A DNA stretch of 64,000 nt, taken from positions 1,302,001 through 1,366,000 of the forward strand of contig NZ_CP159826.1 in the NCBI RefSeq assembly GCF_047729875.1, given 5' to 3'. Numbering within the stretch: position 1 is the stretch's first letter; every line of letters begins with the position of its first letter. Positions 1 through 9,500 of the stretch are shown here, in pieces. Both the position numbers and the translations under genes were made by a program. The DNA is from Marimicrobium sp913061115. Lineage in GTDB: Bacteria > Pseudomonadota > Gammaproteobacteria > Pseudomonadales > Halieaceae. The notes below the pieces were generated by a model that searched no databases, was not told where the DNA came from, and worked only from the letters and a program-made list of their open reading frames with translations.

Positions 1-510
1 TTCCAGCATGTTGGGCCGTAGGCCTGCCAGATAAATGGGTTGCTTGCTCGTCGGTGCTTGGCGATAGCCTTTGCTGCGCAGTGTCTCGCCTTCGAAATTG
101 GTTTTCTCTCCGGCCATCATGGAGCGTAAGAGGGTCATGGTTTCTTTAATACGGGTCAGCGGTTTTTCCATAGTCAAACCATGCCAATTATTGATGATGG
201 CGTGGCTGGACGTACCAAGACCGGGAATGAAACGCCCAGGGTAGGCCTGGTTGATGACAGCAAATGTGCTGGCCAGAACAGCAGGTGTGCGTGTGAACAC
301 CGGTACCACCGCGGTACCAATGCGGGTATTTTCTGTCGCGCCCAGTAGCATGGGTACCAGGGTTAATGCATCCAGTCCGCCTGCATCTGCCAGCCATATA
401 TCGTCCCAGCCGAGTTGCTCCAGACGTTTGGCCATAGCGATGGAATCTGCCACGTTTGCAGTGGGCCCGGGTATCGTCATCGCCACTCTATGACGCGGTA
501 AGTTTGCCAT
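1..510 (-). CDS. LLM-class flavin-dependent oxidoreductase, 3' end cut by window
   Basis: The reverse strand from the ATG at 510 reads open for 170 codons to the first base, so the C-terminal part lies outside the window. I translated it by hand: it starts MANLPRHRVAMTIPG and has the TIM-barrel pattern of luciferase-like monooxygenases. There is a GWDDIWLAD strand near residue 34, a TRIGTAVVPVFTRTP segment near residue 62, and a PGRFIPGLGTSSH segment near residue 90. Members use reduced F420 or FMN to oxidise or reduce small substrates in the cytoplasm. Many homologues annotated F420-dependent occur in actinobacteria and in steroid- or terpene-degrading proteobacteria. Which cofactor is used cannot be read from the sequence. 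It is probably the last part of an independent unit; the next gene on the same strand starts more than 3 kb away. Confidence 0.85.
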   Translation of the reverse strand, partial: MANLPRHRVAMTIPGPTANVADSIAMAKRLEQLGWDDIWLADAGGLDALTLVPMLLGATENTRIGTAVVPVFTRTPAVLASTFAVINQAYPGRFIPGLGTSSHAIINNWHGLTMEKPLTRIKETMTLLRSMMAGEKTNFEGETLRSKGYRQAPTSKQPIYLAGLRPNMLE

Positions 511-898
511 TTTTCTCTCCAGTTATTCTTAATATGCTTTTTTATTACGCGAGGTAGCGCTCCAATATCTCACCTCCGGAAAACAGTTTTTCAATATTCC
601 TCGGGTTGCTCTGCAACACATCAGCGGTTGTCTTGCGAACGCTCTGTAAAACGCCCTTTAGCGATAAAGTGTTCAACTGTTGCCTCATCAACATCAACAT
701 CAACATCAACATCAACATCAACATCGACTGCGCTAACGATTATAGCGGCAATTTTCTTTTGATGAGCGTGCTTATCTATGTTCGCTGAGTGGGGTCAGCG
801 TACGACCTATGATCAGTTTTTTATGAACGATGGCTCATAAGCTTCCTCCGGCTAAGCATTTTTCCATAGGCAGTCTTCTTGATACGCCGCGCTGCGTG
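511..898. other. Intergenic region with hexanucleotide repeat
   Basis: This 388-base stretch lies between two reverse-strand genes. The only structure I see is the CATCAA microsatellite at 686-725. A 60-codon forward frame crosses it but has no ribosome binding site and encodes an Ile-Asn run from the repeat, so I do not call it a gene. It should hold the promoter of the flavin oxidoreductase and the transcript end of the DUF748 gene. Confidence 0.5.
686..725. repeat. Hexanucleotide tandem repeat (CATCAA)6
   Basis: Six perfect consecutive copies of CATCAA cover 686-721, followed by a partial CATC. It lies about 175 bases upstream of the start codon of the reverse-strand flavin oxidoreductase and outside any supported gene. 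Such a tract can change length by slipped-strand mispairing. Because the unit is six bases, indels would shift promoter spacing rather than a reading frame. Confidence 0.9.
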
Positions 899-3763
899 CT
901 AGCTTTCTATGCCGAGCTCCACGCCGCTGAAATCGGTGGTCTTAGGGTCTAGCGAGACTTTTGCGATCACCGCCCGGTTAGCTGCCATGCCAGACTGATT
1001 GACCAGATACGTCTTCACGGCTACGGCCCGTTGTTCGGCGAGGCCTATCAACGCTTCGTCAGGCACTGCAACAGCGCCTACTAACTGGCGGTATTGTGCT
1101 TCAATATTGGGTTCATTGGGTTCATTGGGTTCATTGGGTTCATTGGAACCACTGATACTGCGAGCATAACGCTTATGCCGTTTACTAATGGCTCTCTGCC
1201 ATTGTGGCCCCTTGGTTTTGATCTCCTCGGGCGAAACGCCATCCTCTGACAGTTGAACATTCAGGGCGTCTTTTTGCAGGCGTTCGCGGTCTGCTTCAAT
1301 ATTCAGTCGCCCGGTAATTATCAGAGACAGATTCGGTCGCTGCGCTAAAGCGCCGCTTAGCTGAGTCAGTTTTTCACTGCTGGTATCATTAAGAGCGATA
1401 GAGCCAGACGCGAAGTCGATGAACTGCAGGTCTTGTTTGCTATCGACGAGCCCAGCAAGCAGGGTAAAGGGGGCCGTAATCGCCTTCGTAAGGATGTTAA
1501 TAAAAGCTTTAAAGATAACGCCACTGAGTTCGAAGCTCGGACTGTTTACATCGCCTGCGACAGGGACCTGCATGTCAATAACGCCGTTGGCATCTGTCAG
1601 TATCGCCAGGGCAAGCTCCAGCGGTAGATTGACCGCTTTGTCGCTGGCGATTTTTTCGCCCAGCTTTAATTTGTCGATGACCACAGAGTTGTTGCCCTTT
1701 AGTTGATCGTTTTTGAGGGTATAGTCAAGCTCTAACGCCAATAGCCCACGGTCGATTTTATAACCAGCATAGGTACTAGAGTAAGGCGATAGTCCGGCCA
1801 TATCGACCCCATCGAATGTCAGTTTCAAATTGAAATCCGGCTGCTCTGAAAACGGGGCCACGCTACCCTTAAGCACTACCGGTGCATATCCTTCTACCGA
1901 ACCCTGAATGTCTACTGAGGCTGATTTTCCTGGCTCGGAAGTGATGCCGAGTACTTTGCCCTCGATATCTCCTATGACGGTGCGAAAGTAGATGGGGAGC
2001 GACCGATCCATATAGTCAATTTCGCTATCGCTGATAGTGATAGACGAAAGACTAATGGACCAAGGCTCTGCCTGCGTCAAGTTTTCTGTGATGTCCTGAG
2101 GCTGCTCGCCTGCTTCCTCTTTCCAAATATTGGAGGCGTTGATCGAGCCATCCTTTTGAATATGTAAGCGCCCGGTATAAGTCTCGATGGCTAATTGTTC
2201 TAGACTCAGCGTTTGCGCCTCCATGTCTGCGGCCAAGCCCTGAAATCGCACTAGGTCCCAGCCAGTGAGTTCTGTTTCTTCATTTTCTGTGCGCGCGGAG
2301 AATTTATTAATAGAGCCGTTAAGAGCAATAGAGACCGGCGTATAGTTTTTTAGAGTGACCTGGCCTTTCATCGCGATGGTTCCGCGGGTGATTCTCGCCT
2401 TTAACGCCTGAGGTAGATTCGGATTCAACATGCTCAGTGGCAGCGCATTCAGTGAATAGTCTATCGTGCCATTGCCGTCGGCCATCGCCAGCGTCCCCTG
2501 TGCTGTGATCTGTGCCTCTTCTGTCGTTGCGAGGTCTATGGAAATCTGTGAATCACCCGATAGGGGCCAAGTGATAGGTCCGATACTGGCGTTTATTTCC
2601 TTAATATCCAGTAACTCTGGCGCTGTGAAAGGAGAACGCCAGTGCAACTCGCTATTGACTAGTTTTGCCTCGGTAAGCGCAATCGTCCAGTCGAGTGCCG
2701 TTGTTTCTTCATCAGCACGCTCTGCGCTTTCCGGCAATTCTACGGTAAACATCTGCTTAAGACTGATGCTGGACTCTCTCATCCAGCCGGACACTGCTAA
2801 CTGGTCGACACTGGCGACGCCAAGCGCGACTGTCTTAGTGGCGCTGTTCACTGCAATGTCTGTGATGTCTAATGCTGCGAGACTGACTGCTGTCTCTGGT
2901 AAGTCGGTTAGAGATTGTGGCAGGATATTGATTGACGTGAGGCCGATATGTCCATCGCGGACGTTGTAGACGAGACCATCATTCCAGTTTATCTGATATT
3001 TTCCCTCGACAGCGAGTCGTCCATCTTTTAATTCAAATGGTAGCCAAGGTTCAGCAAAGAGCCATAGATTGCGCAGGTATAGTTTGGTGACAGAGAGATG
3101 CCCTGTGCTATACCCTTTTGGAATCGATATTTCGCCCTTCCAGGCAAGTTTGCCACCATTCTCGCCTTCTACCGTCACCGTGTAGGGTTTGCCTTCTTGA
3201 CGCACCGTAGAGACGTCCAACATGTGTATCTGTAAACCACTCCATTGACTGCTGTAGGGCGTTTTTCTGGCGAGATCCTGAATCATCAGGATGTCAGACT
3301 GCAGCGTCAGATCGTGCACTGTGATGCGAGGAATACTTGAACTGTCACCGCTTTTTGTTGCTGATTCCTCATTGCTCTTGAGTAAGTCAGAAAAGTTGTA
3401 TCCATCTTCCGTGATACGTGTCACCTCAAGGTCGAGTCCCTGCAGTTTCAATGCATCGAACACCCAACCTGACTGCCACAAACTTCCCAGTGATAGGTTT
3501 ATAGAGGCTTTACTAAAAGCGACGAAGAGTTTTCCGGTGGCATCATTCAGGCGTGCATCACTGATGTCTAGGCTCAGCGTGAAAGGATTGAGGAGCACCC
3601 AGCCGGTGTCTAGCTCTCGGTCATAAGTGTCATGCATGTATTTGTGTGGAAGCAAGTTGAGTGCGGGCGATATCACCAGCAGAGTAATAATGAGATAACT
3701 GAGGTACATAATCGCTGCGACGCGTAAAAAAATGTGCACTGAGAGGGTCTCCTGCCTGTTCAT
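899..3763 (-). CDS. DUF748 (AsmA-like) envelope protein with OmpA-like C-terminus
   Basis: I choose the ATG at 3763 (protein starting MNRQETLSVHIF), giving 954 residues. A longer frame to 3964 only adds an Arg/Ser-rich stretch in front of the membrane segment. A single hydrophobic segment at about residues 12-35 (AAIMYLSYLIITLLVISPA) is followed by a long AsmA/TamB-like beta-rich body with repeated functional-amino-acid and LSLEQLAIETYTGR-type strands, typical of DUF748 proteins. The C-terminal 200 residues resemble an OmpA-like peptidoglycan-associated fold (FIDFASGSIALND, then a segment ending VKTYLVNQSG). Members are anchored in the inner membrane and face the periplasm; relatives of AsmA take part in lipid transport or outer membrane maintenance. 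Oddity: an in-frame 9-base repeat makes an NEP run near the C-terminus. The gene stands alone. Confidence 0.88.
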   Translation of the reverse strand: MNRQETLSVHIFLRVAAIMYLSYLIITLLVISPALNLLPHKYMHDTYDRELDTGWVLLNPFTLSLDISDARLNDATGKLFVAFSKASINLSLGSLWQSGWVFDALKLQGLDLEVTRITEDGYNFSDLLKSNEESATKSGDSSSIPRITVHDLTLQSDILMIQDLARKTPYSSQWSGLQIHMLDVSTVRQEGKPYTVTVEGENGGKLAWKGEISIPKGYSTGHLSVTKLYLRNLWLFAEPWLPFELKDGRLAVEGKYQINWNDGLVYNVRDGHIGLTSINILPQSLTDLPETAVSLAALDITDIAVNSATKTVALGVASVDQLAVSGWMRESSISLKQMFTVELPESAERADEETTALDWTIALTEAKLVNSELHWRSPFTAPELLDIKEINASIGPITWPLSGDSQISIDLATTEEAQITAQGTLAMADGNGTIDYSLNALPLSMLNPNLPQALKARITRGTIAMKGQVTLKNYTPVSIALNGSINKFSARTENEETELTGWDLVRFQGLAADMEAQTLSLEQLAIETYTGRLHIQKDGSINASNIWKEEAGEQPQDITENLTQAEPWSISLSSITISDSEIDYMDRSLPIYFRTVIGDIEGKVLGITSEPGKSASVDIQGSVEGYAPVVLKGSVAPFSEQPDFNLKLTFDGVDMAGLSPYSSTYAGYKIDRGLLALELDYTLKNDQLKGNNSVVIDKLKLGEKIASDKAVNLPLELALAILTDANGVIDMQVPVAGDVNSPSFELSGVIFKAFINILTKAITAPFTLLAGLVDSKQDLQFIDFASGSIALNDTSSEKLTQLSGALAQRPNLSLIITGRLNIEADRERLQKDALNVQLSEDGVSPEEIKTKGPQWQRAISKRHKRYARSISGSNEPNEPNEPNEPNIEAQYRQLVGAVAVPDEALIGLAEQRAVAVKTYLVNQSGMAANRAVIAKVSLDPKTTDFSGVELGIES
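1111..1146. repeat. Four tandem 9-base repeats inside the DUF748 gene
   Basis: The unit GTTCATTGG occurs four times without change at 1111-1146. On the reverse strand it encodes an Asn-Glu-Pro tripeptide run in the linker before the final OmpA-like segment. Being a multiple of three, copy-number change would alter linker length without breaking the frame. Confidence 0.9.
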
Positions 3764-4164
3764 AACCAACCTGAATATAGGGCATCTTCGCATTCGTGCA
3801 TACTGTTTCACAGGAAAACCGAAATGCACTCTAACATCGCTTGCAGAGCGCTTACGTCGTGATGGGCACGGTGAACGGTGTCTAGATTGAGTATGGATTG
3901 GGGTGAAATCTTCGATCGCTAAATGTGCGCTATGGAGCCTGCAGGAGGAGGAGATATAACGCAACTTTGAAAAGCGGGCAGGTCACTATGGACAAATAGC
4001 CCTCACTTTCGGCAACATAACAGTGTTTTTGAAATTCAGCGTTTCGTGTCGTTTCGCGTGGTCCGCATCCTTGAACGCCGACATTGAGAGCCCCTCGCAC
4101 AACAATACGCTGCGCGCATGGATAAACGCCATTAACCTCTTAGACCACCATCAGCACGGCGCTG
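3764..4164. other. Intergenic region, nothing recognised
   Basis: This stretch lies between the 5' end of the DUF748 gene and the stop codon of the molybdopterin oxidoreductase. It probably holds the DUF748 promoter. I see no convincing small gene, terminator hairpin or repeat. Confidence 0.4.
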
Positions 4165-6273
4165 TCAGGCTCGGCGAACCGTGACAGGTACGCCATTGAC
4201 GGCGGCGTTACCGGACAGCACATCCAGGTACTGATCATCGGTTACGTCATTGCAGCTCACGCCCGCGTGGGCGATGGCGGTCTTCATGCGAATACCGTGT
4301 CGGTCGTGGCCAAAGCCGTGGGGTAGGCTGACCACGCCGGGCATCATGTCTTTCGTCGCCTCTACCGTCACGTCGACTGAGCCTACTCTCGAGGCGAGAG
4401 TCACGCGAGTCCCAGGGGCGATACCCTGATTAGCCATATCGTCCGGGTGCATCATTAGCGTGCAGCGGTCACGGCCTTTTACCAGACGGTGGTAGTTGTG
4501 CATCCAGGAGTTATTGGAGCGCACGTGTCGACGACCGATCAGTCGCAACTTGCCGGTATCCGGTTGCTGGAACTCGTCGAAAAGTCGGCGTAGGTCAGCT
4601 ATCGCTTGGGGGGTATCGCAGCGGATTGTTTTTTCTGCTGTTGCCAGGCGTTCGGGCAGTTGTGGTCGCAGTGGGCCCAGGTCTATGCCGGAGGGGTTCT
4701 GGCGCAGTTTTTCCAGCGATAGGCCCTCGGAACTGTGTGGCCCTAGTTGCAGGCCCAGATCGATGATCTCATGGGGTGCCATGGCAGGCTGCTCCGGTTT
4801 GCCCAGCAATTTGCCCAGTCGGTTACCCAACTGATTAAAAATTTCCCAGTCGTGCAAGCTACCTTCAGGTTTGTCGAACACAGCCTCGTTGTGACGTGTG
4901 GTATTGCGCACGGCAAAAAGGTGAAAGCTGATGTCGTAGTGATCGTGTTCCAGTGCGGAGGTGGGGGGCAGAATGATGTCCGCGTGTCGTGTGGTTTCAT
5001 TGATGTACGGGTCCAGCGATACCATAAATTCCAGCCCTTCCAGGGCGCTGTCCAGTTGCCGTCCATTGGGGGTGGACAGCACCGGGTTACCGGCCCCAGT
5101 AAACAGTGCCCGAATCTGCCCCTCGCCCGGGGTGCTGATTTCTTCTGCCAGACAGGCGGAGGGCAGTTCCCGGTCAAACTCGGGCAGGTTGCGCACGCGG
5201 CTTTGATGTCGGTCGTGGCCTCCGGGGCTACTGGTCATAACGGTATCCACTGCTGGTGTGGCGAACAGGCTACCGCCAGGTTTGTCCAGGTTGCCAGTGG
5301 CGATGTTGATCAGTTGAATCACCCATTGGCACAGTGCGCCATAGGCCTGAGTGGAGACGCCCATGCGGCCGTAGCACACAGCGTTGTCGGCGGCAGCAAA
5401 TTCCCTGGCGATGCGCCGTATCACGTCTGCCTTGATTCCCGTATGGGCGGCGGCAAGTTCCGGTGTAAACGTCTCGATCGCAGTCGCCACTGCATCCAGC
5501 CCGGTGGTGAAAGCGGTCAGCGCGCCGGGCTTGGTGAGGTGTTCGCTGAAGAGGGTATTGAGCAGTGCCAACAGGAATAGGGCGTCGGTACCGGGGCGGA
5601 TGAACTGATGCTCGCTGGCGATGGTCGCGGTTTCTGTCCTGCGCGGGTCGATGACTACCAGTTTACCGTCGCGCGCGGTTAGCGCCTGCAGGCGCTTCTT
5701 TACGCCCGGTACGGTCCAGATACTGCCGTTAGAGGCCAGCGGGTTTGCGCCTAGCATGAGCAAGTAGTCGGTGTTGTCGACGTCAGGTACGGGAATCAGC
5801 AACTTGTGCCCGTACAGCCACAATGAGGTGAGGTGGTGGGGCAGTTGGTCCACGCTGGTCGCAGAGAAACGGTTGTTGCTGCGGATATGTTGGAACAGGT
5901 TGCTCTGGTGAGTCATCATGCCGTAGTTGTGCACCGAGGGGTTGCCCATGTAGATACCCACAGCGTTTACCCCGCGCTCGGTAATAATCTGCGCTAGCCG
6001 GGTAGCGGTGGTATCCAGCGCCTCGTCCCAGCTGATGTCCTCCCAGTGGTCCTCTCCGTCATCACCGCGCACTCTTTTCACCGGAGCGCGCAGTCGGTCC
6101 GGGTCTGTGTGCAGATCCTTCAGGGCCACTGCCTTGGGGCAGATGTGGCCTTGGCTTAGCGGGTCGGTCTTGTCGCCCTTGATGGAGACAATATCCGCTC
6201 CCTCGGTTTCAATCACGAGCCCACAGATGGCCTCGCACAAATGACAAGCACGATAATGGGTTTTACGGGCCAT
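4165..6273 (-). CDS. Molybdopterin-dependent oxidoreductase (DMSO reductase superfamily)
   Basis: The protein has 702 residues and begins with a 4Fe-4S binding motif: Cys10, Cys13, Cys17 and Cys45. This is followed by the usual molybdopterin domains, with GRMGVSTQAYG and GNLDKPGGSLF segments in the middle and a C-terminal dinucleotide-binding domain (residues about 590-700, with VSLPHGFGHDRHG). There is no twin-arginine signal peptide, so it should act in the cytoplasm, like FdhF-type or assimilatory enzymes. No partner subunit, ferredoxin or maturation gene lies next to it, so it looks like a single-subunit enzyme. The substrate is unknown. The coordinating residue of molybdenum cannot be assigned by eye; no in-frame TGA suggests selenocysteine. 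An AGGTGA-like ribosome binding site precedes the ATG. It is divergent from the large lipoprotein gene. Confidence 0.9.
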   Translation of the reverse strand: MARKTHYRACHLCEAICGLVIETEGADIVSIKGDKTDPLSQGHICPKAVALKDLHTDPDRLRAPVKRVRGDDGEDHWEDISWDEALDTTATRLAQIITERGVNAVGIYMGNPSVHNYGMMTHQSNLFQHIRSNNRFSATSVDQLPHHLTSLWLYGHKLLIPVPDVDNTDYLLMLGANPLASNGSIWTVPGVKKRLQALTARDGKLVVIDPRRTETATIASEHQFIRPGTDALFLLALLNTLFSEHLTKPGALTAFTTGLDAVATAIETFTPELAAAHTGIKADVIRRIAREFAAADNAVCYGRMGVSTQAYGALCQWVIQLINIATGNLDKPGGSLFATPAVDTVMTSSPGGHDRHQSRVRNLPEFDRELPSACLAEEISTPGEGQIRALFTGAGNPVLSTPNGRQLDSALEGLEFMVSLDPYINETTRHADIILPPTSALEHDHYDISFHLFAVRNTTRHNEAVFDKPEGSLHDWEIFNQLGNRLGKLLGKPEQPAMAPHEIIDLGLQLGPHSSEGLSLEKLRQNPSGIDLGPLRPQLPERLATAEKTIRCDTPQAIADLRRLFDEFQQPDTGKLRLIGRRHVRSNNSWMHNYHRLVKGRDRCTLMMHPDDMANQGIAPGTRVTLASRVGSVDVTVEATKDMMPGVVSLPHGFGHDRHGIRMKTAIAHAGVSCNDVTDDQYLDVLSGNAAVNGVPVTVRRA

Positions 6274-6343
6274 AAATTCACCTATCTGAATGTCAGTTCA
6301 TCGTCTTTTAAGTTGCTATAGCCTAGGCAGCAAAACCCAGATG

Positions 6344-6373
6344 TCCCTAGGGATATTGACACGTTAGCGTGTC
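6344..6373. promoter_or_regulatory. Two adjacent inverted repeats in a divergent intergenic region
   Basis: A perfect 10-base palindrome TCCCTAGGGA lies at 6344-6353. Five bases on is GACACG (6358-6363), then TTAG, then CGTGTC (6368-6373). The site lies between the divergent molybdoenzyme gene (start 6273) and the lipoprotein gene (start 6565). It could be an operator; nothing shows which gene it would control. Confidence 0.35.
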
Positions 6374-6564
6374 AGTGTCGCCTCTCCCTACTTTTACTGC
6401 CGCTGAGAGGGTTCGCATTGGAGCAGATAGTGCTCATAGGGATACGCCAATACACCCGCCCACTGGGAATGTATAAATCCTGCTCAAGGCGCACAAAACA
6501 TTGCGATTCATGCCATTTTTCTGTTATTTTCAAGATTGGCTCCAAAGAATTCGGGATTACTGTG

Positions 6565-9500
6565 ATGTCTTTAAATCGAGTTTCACCTCTATTAAAGATG
6601 TGCAGTCTGATATCGCTGCTTGCCATTGTCTCCGCCTGCAGCGATAGCGATAATGATCAGCCCTCCGAAAACGCTGCTCCGATGGCTTCGGCCCGTGTAG
6701 CAACCGAGGCAGACTTACTGTCCGGGCCACTCGCGCGCGGTGTCCCGGGTGATTACGTGCTCGAGAACGAGAATTTGCGGGTCATCATTCAGAAAGCAGG
6801 CCGGCAGTGGCTTAGCATCGGTACATTTGGCGGCAACATCATTGATGTCAGTCGTAAGGACGCCGCGGGCGCCATGCTGCCCGATCATCTAGAAGAATTT
6901 GTGATCGGCCTGAATATCGAGAACACGCCAAACTACACGGATATTCGTGTGCAGAACGATGGCAGCGACGGCGAACCCGCCGTGATCTGCGCTACTGGGC
7001 CCGATGATTTGCTGGAACTGGCCAATCCCAGTTCTGCGGTGGCTGGTTTTGGTGTCACGCTGCCAACCGCTGCAGATGACAAAGATTTGCCCGTCGAAAT
7101 TGAAACGTGCTATAGCCTGGCGGTGGGCGACAGATATGTCGTACTCGACAGCACGTTCAAGAACCTGAGTTCGGATACGTTTGATGTCTTTATGACAGAG
7201 TATCTCAACGGTTCTGGCCAGGTCGAATTCTTTCAGGTCAATGCGGGATTCGGTGATCCGACGCTCACCTCGTCTTGCCCAGAACAGACCTACGTTGCCT
7301 GCGGGGCTCTGGATGGAGGTCTCTGCGACCAGTGTAATTTTGTTGCCTATGGCGGCGTAGGCGGCGCAGAAGGCGTGTCATATGGCCTCATTCACGGTGA
7401 ACAGGGTTCGTCTAGTTTTTCACAGGTCGGCGTCAATATTATCGTATACGGCAGTTCGGCAGCGGAACTTCTTGTTGGAATTGAGCCGGCAAATTACACG
7501 ATCCCCGCAGATGGCGCGTTATTACTGCGGCGATACTTTGCCGTCGGTGATGGCACCATCGCCAGCATTGCAGATATTCGCAATGACATTTTTGGCATAG
7601 AGGCGGTTGCCGTCAGCGGCACGGTGAGCAGCGCGGGAGAGCCGCTGCAGAATGCTCAAATAGTGGTGTATCAGGTGCTAGATGCCGAGGCGAATCCACC
7701 GGCATTGTTTATTGTTAACCACAGTACGACAGATGCCGCCGGCGATTACAGCCTCAACGTTCCTCCTGGTGATTACCAGATCAGGGCAAACATGGAAGGC
7801 TACCGCTTTTCCGATAACGACCCATTGACACTGGTAGTTGAGACAGACGTGGCGGTGACTCGCGATTTTGACATGCCCCCGTCAGGCTTTCTCGACGTCA
7901 CGGTTATTGACGAGACTGGACCCGGCCCTGCTAAGTTGCAACTGGTTGGGTTTGACCCGAGTCCACCCTTAACGAACGTTGCGGCGACGCTTATTGGGGG
8001 CCAAGAGGCCGGCGTGTTTAGTGATTACAAGGCAGACGGCTTGCCTTTTGGTATCGCGCAAGTCGCCTTTATTGATCGTGAGGGGGCCAGTGAGCGGATC
8101 ACTGTAGAGCCCGGTGATTATCAACTGGTGATATCACGCGGACCTCGTTATTCCGTATACAAAAAAGATATCACCATTACGGCGGGGCAGGTGACGACAG
8201 TGCAGGCGGAAATTGTCAGGCTGATTGATGACAACGGTTTTGTACACAGCGATTTTCATGTGCATGCCATCCAGAGCCCTGACTCGAGCGTCACCTTTGC
8301 TCAGCGTGTAGCGGTAATGCTGTCAGAGGGGATGGACTTTTTCGTGGGTTCAGATCACGGTGTTCGCTCTGACTATGCGCCGACCTTGCGGGCTATGGGT
8401 GTAGAAGACCTGATTGGCGTCGCGGTCAGTAGTGAGACCACCACCTTCGATTATGGGCACTTCAATGCTTGGCAGTTGACCATTGATCCAAACAGCATTA
8501 GCGGTGGGTCTTTCGACTGGGCCGGCCCCGCACCTCCAGGACGAGATTTCCCCGCGTACGGATACTACAACCTGTCGCCTGCTGAAATCATTGCGGGACT
8601 ACATGACGACCCCAAGGATAATGTTGTGGTGCAGATTAACCATATTGGGAGTTATTTTGGCGCCGGTGGTTTGGCGATTGATACGGGCATGACACCCCCA
8701 CGATCGACTGCAAATTTAGTGGCCAAACGGCTAGATCCATCGATAGTTAACGCTTTTGACGATGGGTTTGATGCGCTGGAAGTATGGATTGGCGCCAATG
8801 GCCGGAGTGCGATAGACAGCGAGTTTGTGGGCCAAAACATGGGAGACTGGTTCAACCTCATGAATCAGGGTATTGTGAAAATTGGTGTCGCCAATTCTGA
8901 TACTCACAATTTCAGATTTACCCATACGTCAGCACGTACATTGATCGCCAATGCGACCACCAATCCACCGGACGTTGCGGCAGACGCCGAAGCCCTCGCT
9001 GCAAATCTGTTGGCTGGTAAAGTGTTGGGTACAAACGGACCGCACCTTTTAGTGCAGGCGGACGGAGAGTTCAGCGGCACTAGCCAGCACGCGGGTCTGC
9101 GTCTCGAAGATAGCGTCACCATGTCGGCTGATTCCGGCAGTGATGTTGTGTTAACCGCTTCTGTTATTACACCGGAGTGGGCACCGGTGGATACGATAAA
9201 GTTCTATATCAACAATCAGCCTGAGCTCCTCACTGCTAGCGATGAGGCCGCTCGCTACGGGGTCTGTGCCAATGCACAGATCAGTGCCGGTGATGAAGAT
9301 TGGGAGGAAATTGAGGTCGTGATCAACGCCGCAGTCCAAGGTGGATCGCGCATCGACATCACCGCGACCTTAACGCTTGAGGGAATTGACGACGACACCT
9401 GGGTTGTGGTGACGGCGAGCGGTACCGATGGGGTCTCCCCTCCGCTGTTTCCAGTTCACCCTGCCAGTCTGAACAGGGATAGCAACAGCACACTGGAGGA

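Noticed and set aside
686..725. CRISPR-like array
   Set aside because: The copies are directly adjacent hexamers with no spacers.
606..788. 60-codon forward frame across the CATCAA repeat
   Set aside because: No ribosome binding site; its Ile-Asn run is produced only by the repeat.
4747..5580. 277-codon forward frame antisense to the molybdoenzyme
   Set aside because: The reverse-strand gene is well supported by motifs; the forward frame has no recognisable domain and is a codon-usage shadow.
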